A stretch of DNA of 64,000 nt from Azospirillum sp051124815 (lineage in GTDB: Bacteria > Pseudomonadota > Alphaproteobacteria > Azospirillales > Azospirillaceae). Made by a program: the position numbers and the translations under genes. The stretch spans positions 1,736,001-1,800,000 of the forward strand of contig NZ_CP118485.1 of NCBI RefSeq assembly GCF_051124815.1, in the 5' to 3' direction. This document shows, piece after piece, positions 23,645-32,423 of the stretch; the stretch's first letter is position 1; each line of letters starts with the position of its first letter. The notes under the pieces were generated by a model. It was not told the origin of the DNA and searched no databases. It saw only the letters and a list, made by a program, of their open reading frames with translations.

Positions 23645-25123
23645 TCACCGCACCAGGACGTGCGCCGCCTCCTTCGTCCGACCGACCGCACCGGCCACCT
23701 GACTGACCGCGGTGGAGATGGCGGAGATGTTGGACGTCACCGTCGCCACGGCGGCGGACGCGCTCTGCATGTTGGACGACATGTTCTGGGTGACGGCGCT
23801 CTGCTCCTCCACCGCCGACGCCGTGCCGGTCACATGTTCCCGCACCACCGAGACGGCCTCGCGGATGGCGTTCAGCGCGTTGGCGACCTCGGTCGAGGTC
23901 GATTGGATGCCTTCGATCTCGGCGGAGATCTGCTCGGTCGCCTTCCCGGCCTGATTGGCGAGGTTCTTCACCTCCGAGGCGACGACGGCAAAGCCCTTGC
24001 CCGCCTCGCCGGCGCGGGCCGCTTCGATGGTGGCGTTCAGCGCAAGCAGGTTGATCTGGCCGGCGATGCTGTTGATCAGCCCGACGATGCCGTTCATCGC
24101 CTGGGCGGCGGCGGCCAGGCGGTCGGTGCTTTCCGCCACCGCGACGGTGCGGTCGAAGGCGCCGTCGGTCGCCGAACGCGCACGCGTCATGCTCTGGGAA
24201 ATCTCGCCGATGGAGGCGACCAGTTCCTCCGCACTCGCCGCCACCGCCTGGACGCTGGCGGAGGTGGAGCCGGCGGCGTCATTGGCGGAATGCGCCTCCC
24301 CCATCGACAGGTGGAGCGCCTGATCGATCTCGCCGAAATTCTTGTCGATCAGGACTTTGAGGTTGTTGAGCAGCGAGACCTGCGCGGTCACGTCGACCGC
24401 GAACTTCACCACTTTGACGACCCGCCCCTTCTCGTCGAGAATCGGGTTGTAGGCGCCTTCGATCCAAACCGGATTGCCGGACTTGCCGATCCGCTTGTAT
24501 TGCGCCGCCTGGAATTCGCCGCGCCGCAGGGTTTCCCAGAAACGGGCATAGTCGGCACTGTCGCGATAGGCCTGCTCTACGAAAATGTTGTGGTGCTTAC
24601 CGACGACCTCGTCCAGGCGATAGCCCATCACCTTCAGGAAATTGTCGTTGGCCCTGGTAATGATGCCCTCGGTCGTGAACTCGATCACCGCCTGCGACCG
24701 GTTGATCGCCGCCATCTGCGCGGCGTAGTCGAGGTTCTCCAGCCGCTCCTTGGCATCGGCCCATTCGACGACGAAGCCGATGCGCCGGCCGTCCTCGGTC
24801 AACGGCGTGACCAGCAGGTCGAACTGGTGTCCGCCGACCTTGATGGTGGCGCCGTACGGCTTGGTCAGCGACGCCAGCAGCCCGCGTTGGTGGCCCGGGT
24901 TCTTGTGGAATACGTCGATGTTGCTGCCGACCAGCCGATTGACGTCCAGGCGGGGCAAATCCTTGCGCAGGTCGCTCTCGGCCTCGCGCAGCAACGTCAC
25001 CACGGCGGGATTGACGTGGACGATGGTCAGATTCTCATCCGCCACCATCACCTTGGCGCGCAGCGCATCGAGTGCCGCCATCTTGCGCCCCAGCGCCTGA
25101 TTGATCTTCGCCCGTCCGAACAT
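23645..25123 (-). CDS. Soluble PAS-containing methyl-accepting chemotaxis protein
   Basis: The 492-residue receptor has no transmembrane helix and is predicted to be cytoplasmic. Two PAS domains occupy about residues 15-115 and 125-245 (second with GYRLDEVVGKHHNIFVEQAY), and an MCP signalling domain runs from about 270 with the tip EIARAGEAGKGFAVVASEVKNLA-type sequence. Such receptors usually sense redox, oxygen or a cofactor for energy taxis. GAGGGAAGG precedes the ATG at 25123; the longer frame lacks a site. No C-terminal CheR pentapeptide is visible. Confidence 0.88.
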   Translation of the reverse strand: MFGRAKINQALGRKMAALDALRAKVMVADENLTIVHVNPAVVTLLREAESDLRKDLPRLDVNRLVGSNIDVFHKNPGHQRGLLASLTKPYGATIKVGGHQFDLLVTPLTEDGRRIGFVVEWADAKERLENLDYAAQMAAINRSQAVIEFTTEGIITRANDNFLKVMGYRLDEVVGKHHNIFVEQAYRDSADYARFWETLRRGEFQAAQYKRIGKSGNPVWIEGAYNPILDEKGRVVKVVKFAVDVTAQVSLLNNLKVLIDKNFGEIDQALHLSMGEAHSANDAAGSTSASVQAVAASAEELVASIGEISQSMTRARSATDGAFDRTVAVAESTDRLAAAAQAMNGIVGLINSIAGQINLLALNATIEAARAGEAGKGFAVVASEVKNLANQAGKATEQISAEIEGIQSTSTEVANALNAIREAVSVVREHVTGTASAVEEQSAVTQNMSSNMQSASAAVATVTSNISAISTAVSQVAGAVGRTKEAAHVLVR

Positions 25124-25539
25124 CGGCCTTCCCTCGTGAGTACGCTGGTATGGACCCGATGATACCGGCAATTTAAGGGATTTCCATAAGGGTAACTCCG
25201 ACATGTTGTGACATCTTCTTTATGGTTCTGAAACAGAGGAAGATGTTTCCTCGCTTAACCAATAGCATATAAAAAAAGTCTCATAGACAAATCTGCGGTG
25301 ATAACTTTGGTTGAGAATATGCGCCTGAAAGCAATGTTTCATCGAAACATTCGCTTCATGTCCTGAAGCGGCACCGACCGGAGCAGACCGACCGAAGCGA
25401 CTCCCGCGGACCACAAGGCGTGTCGAACCGGTCGGACATGCGGCGGCCACACAGGAAGGACATATAGGCACCGGCAGAAACACCTCTTCATACAAATGCA
25501 TGTTGTGCGTACCGCAGACTGGTTGTATTAACTCCGGAC
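25124..25539. other. AT-richer intergenic region between chemoreceptor and dprA
   Basis: This 416-bp stretch contains no convincing gene. Base composition drops to a more AT-rich level around 25200-25330. Two perfect stem-loops sit one base apart: AATGTTTC-ATC-GAAACATT (25333-25351) and CGCTTCA-TGTCC-TGAAGCG (25352-25370). Confidence 0.6.
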
Positions 25540-26676
25540 ATGACACAACCGCGCCATCCCTTGACCGATGCCGAACGGATCGACTGGATTCGCCTGATCC
25601 GTACGGAAAACGTGGGTCCGATCACCTTTCAGCGTCTGCTGGAACAGTATGGCAGTGCCTCCAGGGCACTGGACGCCCTACCGGAACTTGCGCGGCGCGG
25701 CGGACGAGCCAAGCCGCTGCGGGTCGCCTCCAAGGCCGAGGCGGAGCGGGAGATGCAGGCCAACCGGCGCTTCGGCGCCCGGCTGCTCTGCGCCTGCGAA
25801 CCCGACTATCCGGAACCGCTGGCCGCGGTGGACGATGCGCCGCCGGTGATCTCGGTCGCCGGGCACGCCCACCTGCTACGGCTACGCGCGGTCGCCATCG
25901 TCGGCGCACGCAATGCTTCGCTGAACGGCAAGAAGTTTGCCGAATCGCTGGCGCGCGAACTCGGGGCGGCCGGGCTGTTGGTCGTCTCCGGCCTTGCCCG
26001 CGGCATCGACACCGCCGCCCATGCCGGCTCGATCGCCAGCGGCACCGCCGCCGTTCTGGCCGGCGGCATCGACGTCGTCTATCCGCCGGAGAACGAAGGG
26101 CTCTACCGCGACATCGTGGCGCAGGGCGTGGTGGTGGCGGAAAGCCCCATCGGCACCCAGCCGCAGGCCCGACATTTTCCCCGCCGCAACCGCCTGATCT
26201 CCGGCCTGTCGCTGGGCGTGCTGGTGGTGGAGGCGGCGTTGCGCTCCGGCTCTCTCATCACTGCGCGGATGGCTCTGGAACAGGGGCGCGAGGTGATGGC
26301 GGTGCCGGGTTCCCCGCTCGACCCGCGCTGCCACGGCACCAACAACCTGCTGCGCCAGGGCGCCACGCTGGTGGAGCGGGCCGACGACGTGCTTCGCGCG
26401 ATCGAAAATCTGCGGCCGCCGACGCTGGCGGAACGGCAGCGCGACCTGTTCAGCGCCCCCACCCATACCCCTTCTCCTGCAACCGAACCGGACGAATCCG
26501 ACCTTGCAAAGGCACGCGCCCTGGTGCTGGAAAACCTGGGCCACTCGCCCGTCACCATTGACGAACTCGTTCGCGGGTGCCAATTGTCCGCTCCGGTGGT
26601 GCTGACCGTGGTTCTGGAACTTGAGCTTGCCGGCCGAGTCCAGCGTCTTCCCGGTCATCAGGTCTCTCTCGCCTGA
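25540..26676 (+). CDS. dprA: DNA-processing protein DprA
   Basis: DprA binds incoming single-stranded DNA and loads RecA. The 378-residue product has the N-terminal SAM-like region (TDAERIDWIRLIRTENVGPI), the Rossmann-fold core with AIVGARNASLNGKKFAESLA, VVSGLARGIDTAAHAGSI (SGxARGID signature), FPRRNRLISGLS and VPGSPLDPRCHGTNNLLRQGA, and a C-terminal winged helix from about 315. All hallmark motifs are intact. topA follows 46 bp later on the same strand, an arrangement common in alphaproteobacteria. Confidence 0.95.
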   Translation: MTQPRHPLTDAERIDWIRLIRTENVGPITFQRLLEQYGSASRALDALPELARRGGRAKPLRVASKAEAEREMQANRRFGARLLCACEPDYPEPLAAVDDAPPVISVAGHAHLLRLRAVAIVGARNASLNGKKFAESLARELGAAGLLVVSGLARGIDTAAHAGSIASGTAAVLAGGIDVVYPPENEGLYRDIVAQGVVVAESPIGTQPQARHFPRRNRLISGLSLGVLVVEAALRSGSLITARMALEQGREVMAVPGSPLDPRCHGTNNLLRQGATLVERADDVLRAIENLRPPTLAERQRDLFSAPTHTPSPATEPDESDLAKARALVLENLGHSPVTIDELVRGCQLSAPVVLTVVLELELAGRVQRLPGHQVSLA

Positions 26677-26722
26677 TCGGCATCGCCGTGGTTTGAGTGG
26701 GCATACGCGAAGGGCTGGTTTC

Positions 26723-29512
26723 TTGCCGGGCAGCAACGTCGTCATCGTCGAATCGCCGGCCAAGGCGAAGACCATCAACAAGTATCTGGGCGACGACTAC
26801 ACCGTCATCGCCAGTTTCGGCCATGTCCGCGACCTTCCGGCGCGGGACGGCTCGGTGCGCCCGGATGAAGATTTCGCGATGGAATGGGAGCTGGGCGACC
26901 GCTCCAAGCGCCACATCGACGAGATCGCCAAGGCGGTGAAGTCGGCCGACCGCATCTACCTCGCAACCGACCCGGATCGCGAGGGAGAGGCCATCGCCTG
27001 GCACCTGTCCGAACTCCTTCGCGAAAAGCACCTCTCCGACAATCGCGACGTCCAGCGCGTCACCTTCAACGAAATCACCAAATCCGCCGTCCAGACTGCA
27101 ATGGCCAACCCGCGCGCCGTGTCGCAGGAGTTGGTCGATGCCTATCTGGCGCGCCGGGCGCTGGACTATCTGGTCGGCTTCACCCTGTCGCCGGTGCTGT
27201 GGCGCAAGCTGCCCGGCTCCAAGTCGGCCGGCCGCGTGCAATCGGTGGCCCTGCGCCTGATCTGCGAGCGCGAGTCGGAGATCGAGGTCTTCAAGCCGCA
27301 GGAATACTGGTCGATCGCGGTGGGCTTCACCACGCCGGCCGGGTCCTCCTTCACCGCGTCTCTGACCCAGCTGGACGGCAGGAGGCTCGACAAGTTCGGC
27401 CTGCCCAACCAGGAGGCGGCCGAGGCCGCGGTGGCGAAGATCCGCCCGCAGACCTTCGCCGTGTCGCAGGTCGAGCGCAAGCAGAGCCGCCGCAACCCGT
27501 CGCCGCCCTTCACCACCTCCACCTTGCAGCAGGAGGCCTCGCGCAAGCTGGGCTTCGGCGCCACCCGCACCATGCGCACGGCGCAGAAGCTGTATGAGGG
27601 CGTGGACATCGGCGGCGAGACGGTCGGCCTCATCACCTACATGCGAACCGACGGCGTCAGCCTGTCGCAGGAGGCCATCGAAGGCGCCCGCGGCCTGATC
27701 GGCTCGCACTATGGCGAGCGTTACGTCCCGGCCCAGCCGCGCGTCTACAAGACCGCCGCCAAGAACGCCCAGGAGGCCCACGAGGCCATCCGACCGACCG
27801 ACCTGCACCGCCGCCCCGAATCGGTGTCCGGCTATCTGGAAAGCGACGAGCTGCGGCTCTATGAACTGATCTGGAAGCGCACGCTGGCCAGCCAGATGGA
27901 AAGCGCAGTGCTGGATCAGGTGGCGGTCGACATCGCCAGCCCGTCGAAGGACGTCGTGCTGCGGGCCACCGGCTCCATCGTCGTGTTCGACGGCTTCCTG
28001 AAGGTCTATCAGGAGGATCGCGATGACGCGGCCGAGGACGACCAGCAGGAACGCCGCCTGCCGGCCATGGACCAGGGCGACGCCCTGGACCGCGGCGACA
28101 TCGTCCCGGACCAGCATTTCACCCAACCGCCGCCGCGCTACTCCGAAGCCAGCCTCGTCAAGAAGCTTGAGGAGCTGGGGATCGGCCGACCGTCGACCTA
28201 TGCCTCGATCCTGCAGGTGCTGCAGGACCGCAATTACGTCCGGCTCGACAAGCGGCGCTTCATCCCTGAAGACCGCGGCCGGCTGGTCACCGCCTTCCTG
28301 GAGAATTTCTTCCACCGCTATGTGGAGTACAACTTCACGGCGGAGCTGGAGAACCAGCTGGACGAGATCTCCGACGGCAAGATCGATTGGAAGACCGTCC
28401 TGCGCGATTTCTGGACCGCCTTCGACGCGGCGGTGAACGGCACCAAGGACCTGACGATCACCCAGGTGCTGACAACGCTCGACAATGAACTCGGCGCCCA
28501 TTTCTTCCCCGCCGCCACCGAGGACGGCCATGACCCGCGCGTCTGCCCGGTCTGCCGCGAGGGCCGGCTGGGTCTGAAGCTGGGCAAGATGGGCGCCTTC
28601 ATCGGCTGCTCGCGCTATCCCGACTGCCGCTACACCCGGCCGCTGGCCGTCGCCAACGACGAGAATGGCGAGGCGCAGGAAGGCCCACGCGAGCTGGGCA
28701 ACGATCCGGAAACCGGTCTGCCGGTGACGGTGCGCCGCGGCCCCTACGGTGCCTACATCCAGTTGGGCCCGGCGCCCGCCGCCATGGTCGCTCCGCCGGA
28801 GGAGCCGGCGGCGGAAGAGCCTGCCGCCGACGGCAAGAAGCCCAAGGCGAAGAAAAAGAAGAAGGACGACACGCCGAAGCCCAAGCGGGTGTCGCTGCCC
28901 AAGGGCATGGCGGCGGGCGACGTCGATCTCGACACCGCGCTGAAGCTGCTGGCACTGCCCCGCGTCATCGGCAACCACCCGGAGACGGCCGAGGAGATCA
29001 GCGCCGGCATCGGTCGCTTCGGCCCCTATCTGAAGCATGGCAGCGTCTACAAGTCGCTGACCCCCGATGACGACGTGCTGACCATTGGCATCAACCGCGC
29101 CGTCGACCTGCTGGCCGGCGCGGCGAAGAAGGCGTCGGCTCCCGCCAAGACGCTGGGCGACCACCCGAAGACCGGCAAGCCGATCACCATGGGCTCCGGC
29201 CGCTTCGGTCCCTATGTGAAGCACGCCAGCGTCTATGCCTCGATCCCCAAGGGGACCGAGCCGGACAGCATCACGCTGGAACAGGCGTTGGAGTTGATCG
29301 ACGCCAAGGTCGCCAAGGACGCCGCCAAGAAGGGCAAGGCCCCGAAGGAGGCTGAAGCGGCCAAGGCCGAGGGTGCGGAGACGGACAAGCCCGCCAAGGC
29401 GAAAGCTCCGGCGAAAAAGCCGGCCGCCAAGAAGGCGAGCAAGGCCAAGGCCGCCAAGGATGCTCCGGCGGAAGCCGCCGCGCCGAAGAAGAAGACCGCC
29501 AAGGCATCGTAA
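26723..29512 (+). CDS. topA: DNA topoisomerase I
   Basis: TopA relaxes negative supercoils. A TTG start at 26723 (AGGG site 8 bases upstream) gives MPGSNVVIVESPAKAKTI, matching the family N-terminus; the frame extends upstream into dprA but that part is not TopA-like. The 929-residue enzyme has the Toprim motif TDPDREGEAIAW, the active-site tyrosine in GLITYMRTDG, one C4 zinc ribbon (CPVC...CSRYPDC, about 610-640), two C-terminal repeats of the GRFGPYVKH type, and a Lys/Ala-rich basic tail (about 865-929). Confidence 0.95.
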   Translation: MPGSNVVIVESPAKAKTINKYLGDDYTVIASFGHVRDLPARDGSVRPDEDFAMEWELGDRSKRHIDEIAKAVKSADRIYLATDPDREGEAIAWHLSELLREKHLSDNRDVQRVTFNEITKSAVQTAMANPRAVSQELVDAYLARRALDYLVGFTLSPVLWRKLPGSKSAGRVQSVALRLICERESEIEVFKPQEYWSIAVGFTTPAGSSFTASLTQLDGRRLDKFGLPNQEAAEAAVAKIRPQTFAVSQVERKQSRRNPSPPFTTSTLQQEASRKLGFGATRTMRTAQKLYEGVDIGGETVGLITYMRTDGVSLSQEAIEGARGLIGSHYGERYVPAQPRVYKTAAKNAQEAHEAIRPTDLHRRPESVSGYLESDELRLYELIWKRTLASQMESAVLDQVAVDIASPSKDVVLRATGSIVVFDGFLKVYQEDRDDAAEDDQQERRLPAMDQGDALDRGDIVPDQHFTQPPPRYSEASLVKKLEELGIGRPSTYASILQVLQDRNYVRLDKRRFIPEDRGRLVTAFLENFFHRYVEYNFTAELENQLDEISDGKIDWKTVLRDFWTAFDAAVNGTKDLTITQVLTTLDNELGAHFFPAATEDGHDPRVCPVCREGRLGLKLGKMGAFIGCSRYPDCRYTRPLAVANDENGEAQEGPRELGNDPETGLPVTVRRGPYGAYIQLGPAPAAMVAPPEEPAAEEPAADGKKPKAKKKKKDDTPKPKRVSLPKGMAAGDVDLDTALKLLALPRVIGNHPETAEEISAGIGRFGPYLKHGSVYKSLTPDDDVLTIGINRAVDLLAGAAKKASAPAKTLGDHPKTGKPITMGSGRFGPYVKHASVYASIPKGTEPDSITLEQALELIDAKVAKDAAKKGKAPKEAEAAKAEGAETDKPAKAKAPAKKPAAKKASKAKAAKDAPAEAAAPKKKTAKAS

Positions 29513-29519
29513 CCGAAGC

Positions 29520-29544
29520 CCCCTCTCCCACCACGGGAGAGGGG
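29520..29544 (+). terminator. Hairpin after topA
   Basis: CCCCTCTCCC-ACCAC-GGGAGAGGGG is a perfect 10-bp stem, 7 bp after the topA stop, followed by ATTTACG. A related C/G-rich foldback occurs at 49337-49456. The next 75 bp are strikingly AT-rich. Confidence 0.65.
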
Positions 29545-29732
29545 ATTTACGCAATTAATTTTCCTACTAAATCAGAAGAGATTAATTCAGTTTCGACGAT
29601 TTTTCTTGTTGAAATCCCAGTCGGCTTGTCGTCTCATTGCCCCTGCCCTGCAGGTTCCCCGTGTCACGCATAGGCCCAGCGCGTTAAGCTGCCGGCGGTG
29701 CGCAACCAAAGGAATACGGGAGGACAACGACC

Positions 29733-30551
29733 ATGAGCGCCGCGGTTTCGACACACGAACCCCATCCCCCGCAGGATACATCCCTGGTCCTGCGCCAGGA
29801 TCGCGATGGGGTCGCCATACTGACGCTGAACCGGCCGAAAGCGCGGAATGCCCTGTCGGTGGGGCTGATGGCGGCGTTGCAGGACGCGCTGGACGCGATC
29901 CACGAGGACAACTCGGTGCGTGCCGTGGTGCTGGCCGGGGCCGGTGGCGCCTTCTGCGCCGGGCATGACCTCAAGGAGATGCGCGCCGCGCCGTCGCGCG
30001 AGCTGTACGAGGCGCTGTTCACCCAGTGCTCCCGCCTGATGCTGACGATCAACCGCGTCCGCCAGCCGGTGATCGCCAAGGTGCGCGGCGTGGCGACCGC
30101 CGCAGGCTGCCAGCTGGTGGCGACCTGCGACCTCGCCTATTGCGAAGAGGAGGCGCGCTTCGCGACTCCGGGCGTCAACATCGGGCTGTTCTGCTCGACG
30201 CCGATGGTGGCGTTGACCCGCGCGGTCGGGCGCAAGGCGGCGATGGAGATGCTGCTGCTGGGCGACCTGATCGACGCCGAGGAGGCGGAGCGCATCGGCC
30301 TCGTCAATCGCGCGGTCCCGGCCGACCAGTTGGACGAGGTCGTGGACAGCGTCGCTGCCAAGATCGCGTCCAAGTCGCCGCTGACCCTCGCCACCGGCAA
30401 GGAGGCGTTCTACCGCCAGATCGATCTGGACGTGGAGGGCGCCTATGCCTACGCCGCCAAGGTGATGACCGAGAACATGATGGCGCAGGATGCCGCCGAG
30501 GGCATCGACGCCTTCCTGGGCAAGCGCACGCCGGTCTGGTGCGGCCGATGA
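29733..30551 (+). CDS. ECHDC3-like enoyl-CoA hydratase family protein
   Basis: The 272-residue crotonase-fold product has LNRPKARNALSVGLM, the oxyanion loop GAGGAFCAGHDLKEMR, and VRGVATAAGCQLVATCDLAYC. In the catalytic region it reads FATPGVNIGLFCSTPMVALTR, which is the ECHDC3 subgroup signature; the two glutamates of true enoyl-CoA hydratase are not at their usual places, so hydratase activity is doubtful. Its stop overlaps the next start (ATGA), coupling it to a CoA-binding protein and suggesting a shared acyl-CoA role. Confidence 0.85.
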   Translation: MSAAVSTHEPHPPQDTSLVLRQDRDGVAILTLNRPKARNALSVGLMAALQDALDAIHEDNSVRAVVLAGAGGAFCAGHDLKEMRAAPSRELYEALFTQCSRLMLTINRVRQPVIAKVRGVATAAGCQLVATCDLAYCEEEARFATPGVNIGLFCSTPMVALTRAVGRKAAMEMLLLGDLIDAEEAERIGLVNRAVPADQLDEVVDSVAAKIASKSPLTLATGKEAFYRQIDLDVEGAYAYAAKVMTENMMAQDAAEGIDAFLGKRTPVWCGR

Positions 30552-31069
30552 CCGACCTGAAAATCACCGATCCGGCGGACTACACCGACGCCTTCCTCCG
30601 CGGCGCTCTTGAGAGCGTGAAGAGCATTGCCGTGGTCGGGGCCAGCGCCGACCCGGTGAAGGCCAGCTTCTTCGTGATGAAGTACCTGCGCGACAAGGGC
30701 TATCAGGTCATCCCGGTCAATCCGAAGATGGCGGGCCAGACCATTCTCGGCCTGCCGGTCTACGCCAGCCTCAAGGATCTTCCGGAGCCGCCGGACATGG
30801 TCGACATCTTCCGCAATTCCACCGCCGCCGGCGGAGTGACGGACGAGGCGATCGCCGCCGGGGCCAAAATGGTGTGGATGCAGTTGGGTGTCCGCAACGA
30901 CGAGGCGGCGGCACGGGCCCAGGCAGCCGGGCTGACCGTGGTGATGGACCGCTGCCCGAAGATGGAAATCCAGAGGCTCTACGGCGAGATCGGTCGGATC
31001 GGGGTCAATTCCAATGTTCTGGTCACACGCCGCAGGACGCCTACGAAATCGTTCAAAAAGCTGATCTGA
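30548..31069 (+). CDS. CoA-binding protein (YccU-like, CoA_binding_2)
   Basis: The 173-residue product is a single Rossmann-like CoA-binding domain: SIAVVGASADPVKASFFVMKYL (glycine-rich nucleotide loop), GYQVIPVNPKMAG, and VDIFRNSTAAGGVTDEAIAAGAKMVWMQLG, with an RCPKMEIQRL segment near the end. It lacks the ligase domains of succinyl-CoA synthetase. The start is set by the 4-bp ATGA overlap with the preceding ECHDC3-like gene. The biochemical role of this family is not firmly known. Confidence 0.88.
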   Translation: MTDLKITDPADYTDAFLRGALESVKSIAVVGASADPVKASFFVMKYLRDKGYQVIPVNPKMAGQTILGLPVYASLKDLPEPPDMVDIFRNSTAAGGVTDEAIAAGAKMVWMQLGVRNDEAAARAQAAGLTVVMDRCPKMEIQRLYGEIGRIGVNSNVLVTRRRTPTKSFKKLI

Positions 31070-31090
31070 AAAATTGGGGGAAACACGCAG

Positions 31091-32386
31091 ATGACTGAGC
31101 AGAAGAGCTTCGGCTTCGAGACCCGCGCCATCCATGCCGGCGCCGCTCCCGACCCGGCCACAGGCGCGCGGCAGACGCCGATCTACCAGACCACCAGCTT
31201 CGTCTTCGAGAATGTCGACGACGCGGCCTCGCTGTTCAACCTGCAGAAGGTCGGCTTCATCTATTCCCGCCTGACCAATCCGACGGTCGCGGTGCTGGAG
31301 GAGCGTCTGGCGAACCTGGAAGGCGGCGCCGGCGCCACCGCGACCTCGTCCGGCCATGCGGCGCAGCTGCTGGCGCTGTTCCCGCTGATGGCGCCGGGCG
31401 ACCACATCGTCGCCTCGAAGAAGCTCTATGGCGGCTCGCTGAACCAGCTCGGCATCAGCTTCCCGCGCGCCTTCGGGTGGCAGCCGAGCTTCGTCGACAC
31501 CGACACTGTGGACAACGTCAAGGCGGCGCTGACCGAGAAGACCAAGGCGATCTTCGTTGAAAGCCTCGCCAATCCCGGCGGCGTAGTGACCGACATCGAG
31601 GCCATCGCCAGGATCGCCGACGATGCCGGCATCCCGCTGATCGTCGACAACACGCTCGCCACCCCATACCTGATCAACCCGATCCAGTGGGGCGCCACGC
31701 TGGTCGTGCATTCGACCACCAAGTTCCTGTCCGGCAACGGCACCTCCGTCGGCGGCGTGGTGGTGGACAGCGGCAAGTTCGACTGGAGCAAGTCCGGCAA
31801 GTTCCCGGCGCTGAGCGAGCCGGACCCTGGCTATCACGGCCTGCGCTTCCACGAGACCTTCGGCCATCTGGCCTTCACCATCCACGGCCATGCCGTCGGC
31901 CTGCGCGACCTGGGTCCGAGCCAGGCGCCGATGAACGCCTTCCTGACGCTGAACGGCATCGAAACCCTGCCGCTGCGCATGCAGCGCCACGCCGACAGCG
32001 CGCTGAAGGTGGCACAGTTCCTGGAAAGCCATCCGGCGGTGAGCTGGGTCAGCTATGCCGGGTTGGAATCGTCCAAGTATCGCGATCTCGCGAAGAAGTA
32101 CCTGCCGCGCGGTGCCGGTGCGGTGCTGACCTTCGGCGTCAAGGGCGGCTTCGAGGCCGGCGTGAAGGTGGTGGAGAGCGTGGAGCTGTTCAGCCACCTC
32201 GCCAACATCGGCGATGCCCGGTCGCTGATCATCCACCCGTCCTCGACCACCCACCGCCAGCTGTCGGCAGAAGCCCAGGCCTCGGCCGGCGCCGGCCCCG
32301 ACGTGATCCGCCTGTCGATCGGGCTGGAAACGCCGGAGGACATCATCGCCGACCTGGATCAGGCGCTGAACAAGACGCTTGGCTAA
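31091..32386 (+). CDS. metY: O-acetylhomoserine sulfhydrylase MetY
   Basis: The 431-residue PLP enzyme uses O-acetylhomoserine and sulfide (or methanethiol) to form homocysteine (or methionine). The Cys/Met-metabolism fold is complete: FETRAIHAGAAPDPATGARQ, YSRLTNPTVAVLEERLANLEGG, the PLP-lysine motif VVHSTTKFLSGNG, and the late SLIIHPSSTTHRQL. The long GxNW-type insertion and TPYLINPIQWGATL favour MetY over MetB/MetZ. GGGGGAAA precedes the ATG, and the gene starts 21 bp after the CoA-binding gene. Confidence 0.92.
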   Translation: MTEQKSFGFETRAIHAGAAPDPATGARQTPIYQTTSFVFENVDDAASLFNLQKVGFIYSRLTNPTVAVLEERLANLEGGAGATATSSGHAAQLLALFPLMAPGDHIVASKKLYGGSLNQLGISFPRAFGWQPSFVDTDTVDNVKAALTEKTKAIFVESLANPGGVVTDIEAIARIADDAGIPLIVDNTLATPYLINPIQWGATLVVHSTTKFLSGNGTSVGGVVVDSGKFDWSKSGKFPALSEPDPGYHGLRFHETFGHLAFTIHGHAVGLRDLGPSQAPMNAFLTLNGIETLPLRMQRHADSALKVAQFLESHPAVSWVSYAGLESSKYRDLAKKYLPRGAGAVLTFGVKGGFEAGVKVVESVELFSHLANIGDARSLIIHPSSTTHRQLSAEAQASAGAGPDVIRLSIGLETPEDIIADLDQALNKTLG

Positions 32387-32397
32387 GGACCTCCAAT

Positions 32398-32423
32398 CCG
32401 GCGGCGGGTCACTCCGCCGCCGG
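32398..32423. terminator. Hairpin between metY and MFS gene
   Basis: CCGGCGGCG (32398-32406) and CGCCGCCGG (32415-32423) form a 9-bp stem overlapping the last codons of the convergent MFS gene. No T tract is present. Confidence 0.45.

Noticed and set aside
26552..29554. A 1000-codon open frame antisense to topA
   Set aside because: It mirrors topA codon for codon. Its composition (Leu, Arg, His, Gln rich) and length are expected from third-position GC bias, and topA is certain.
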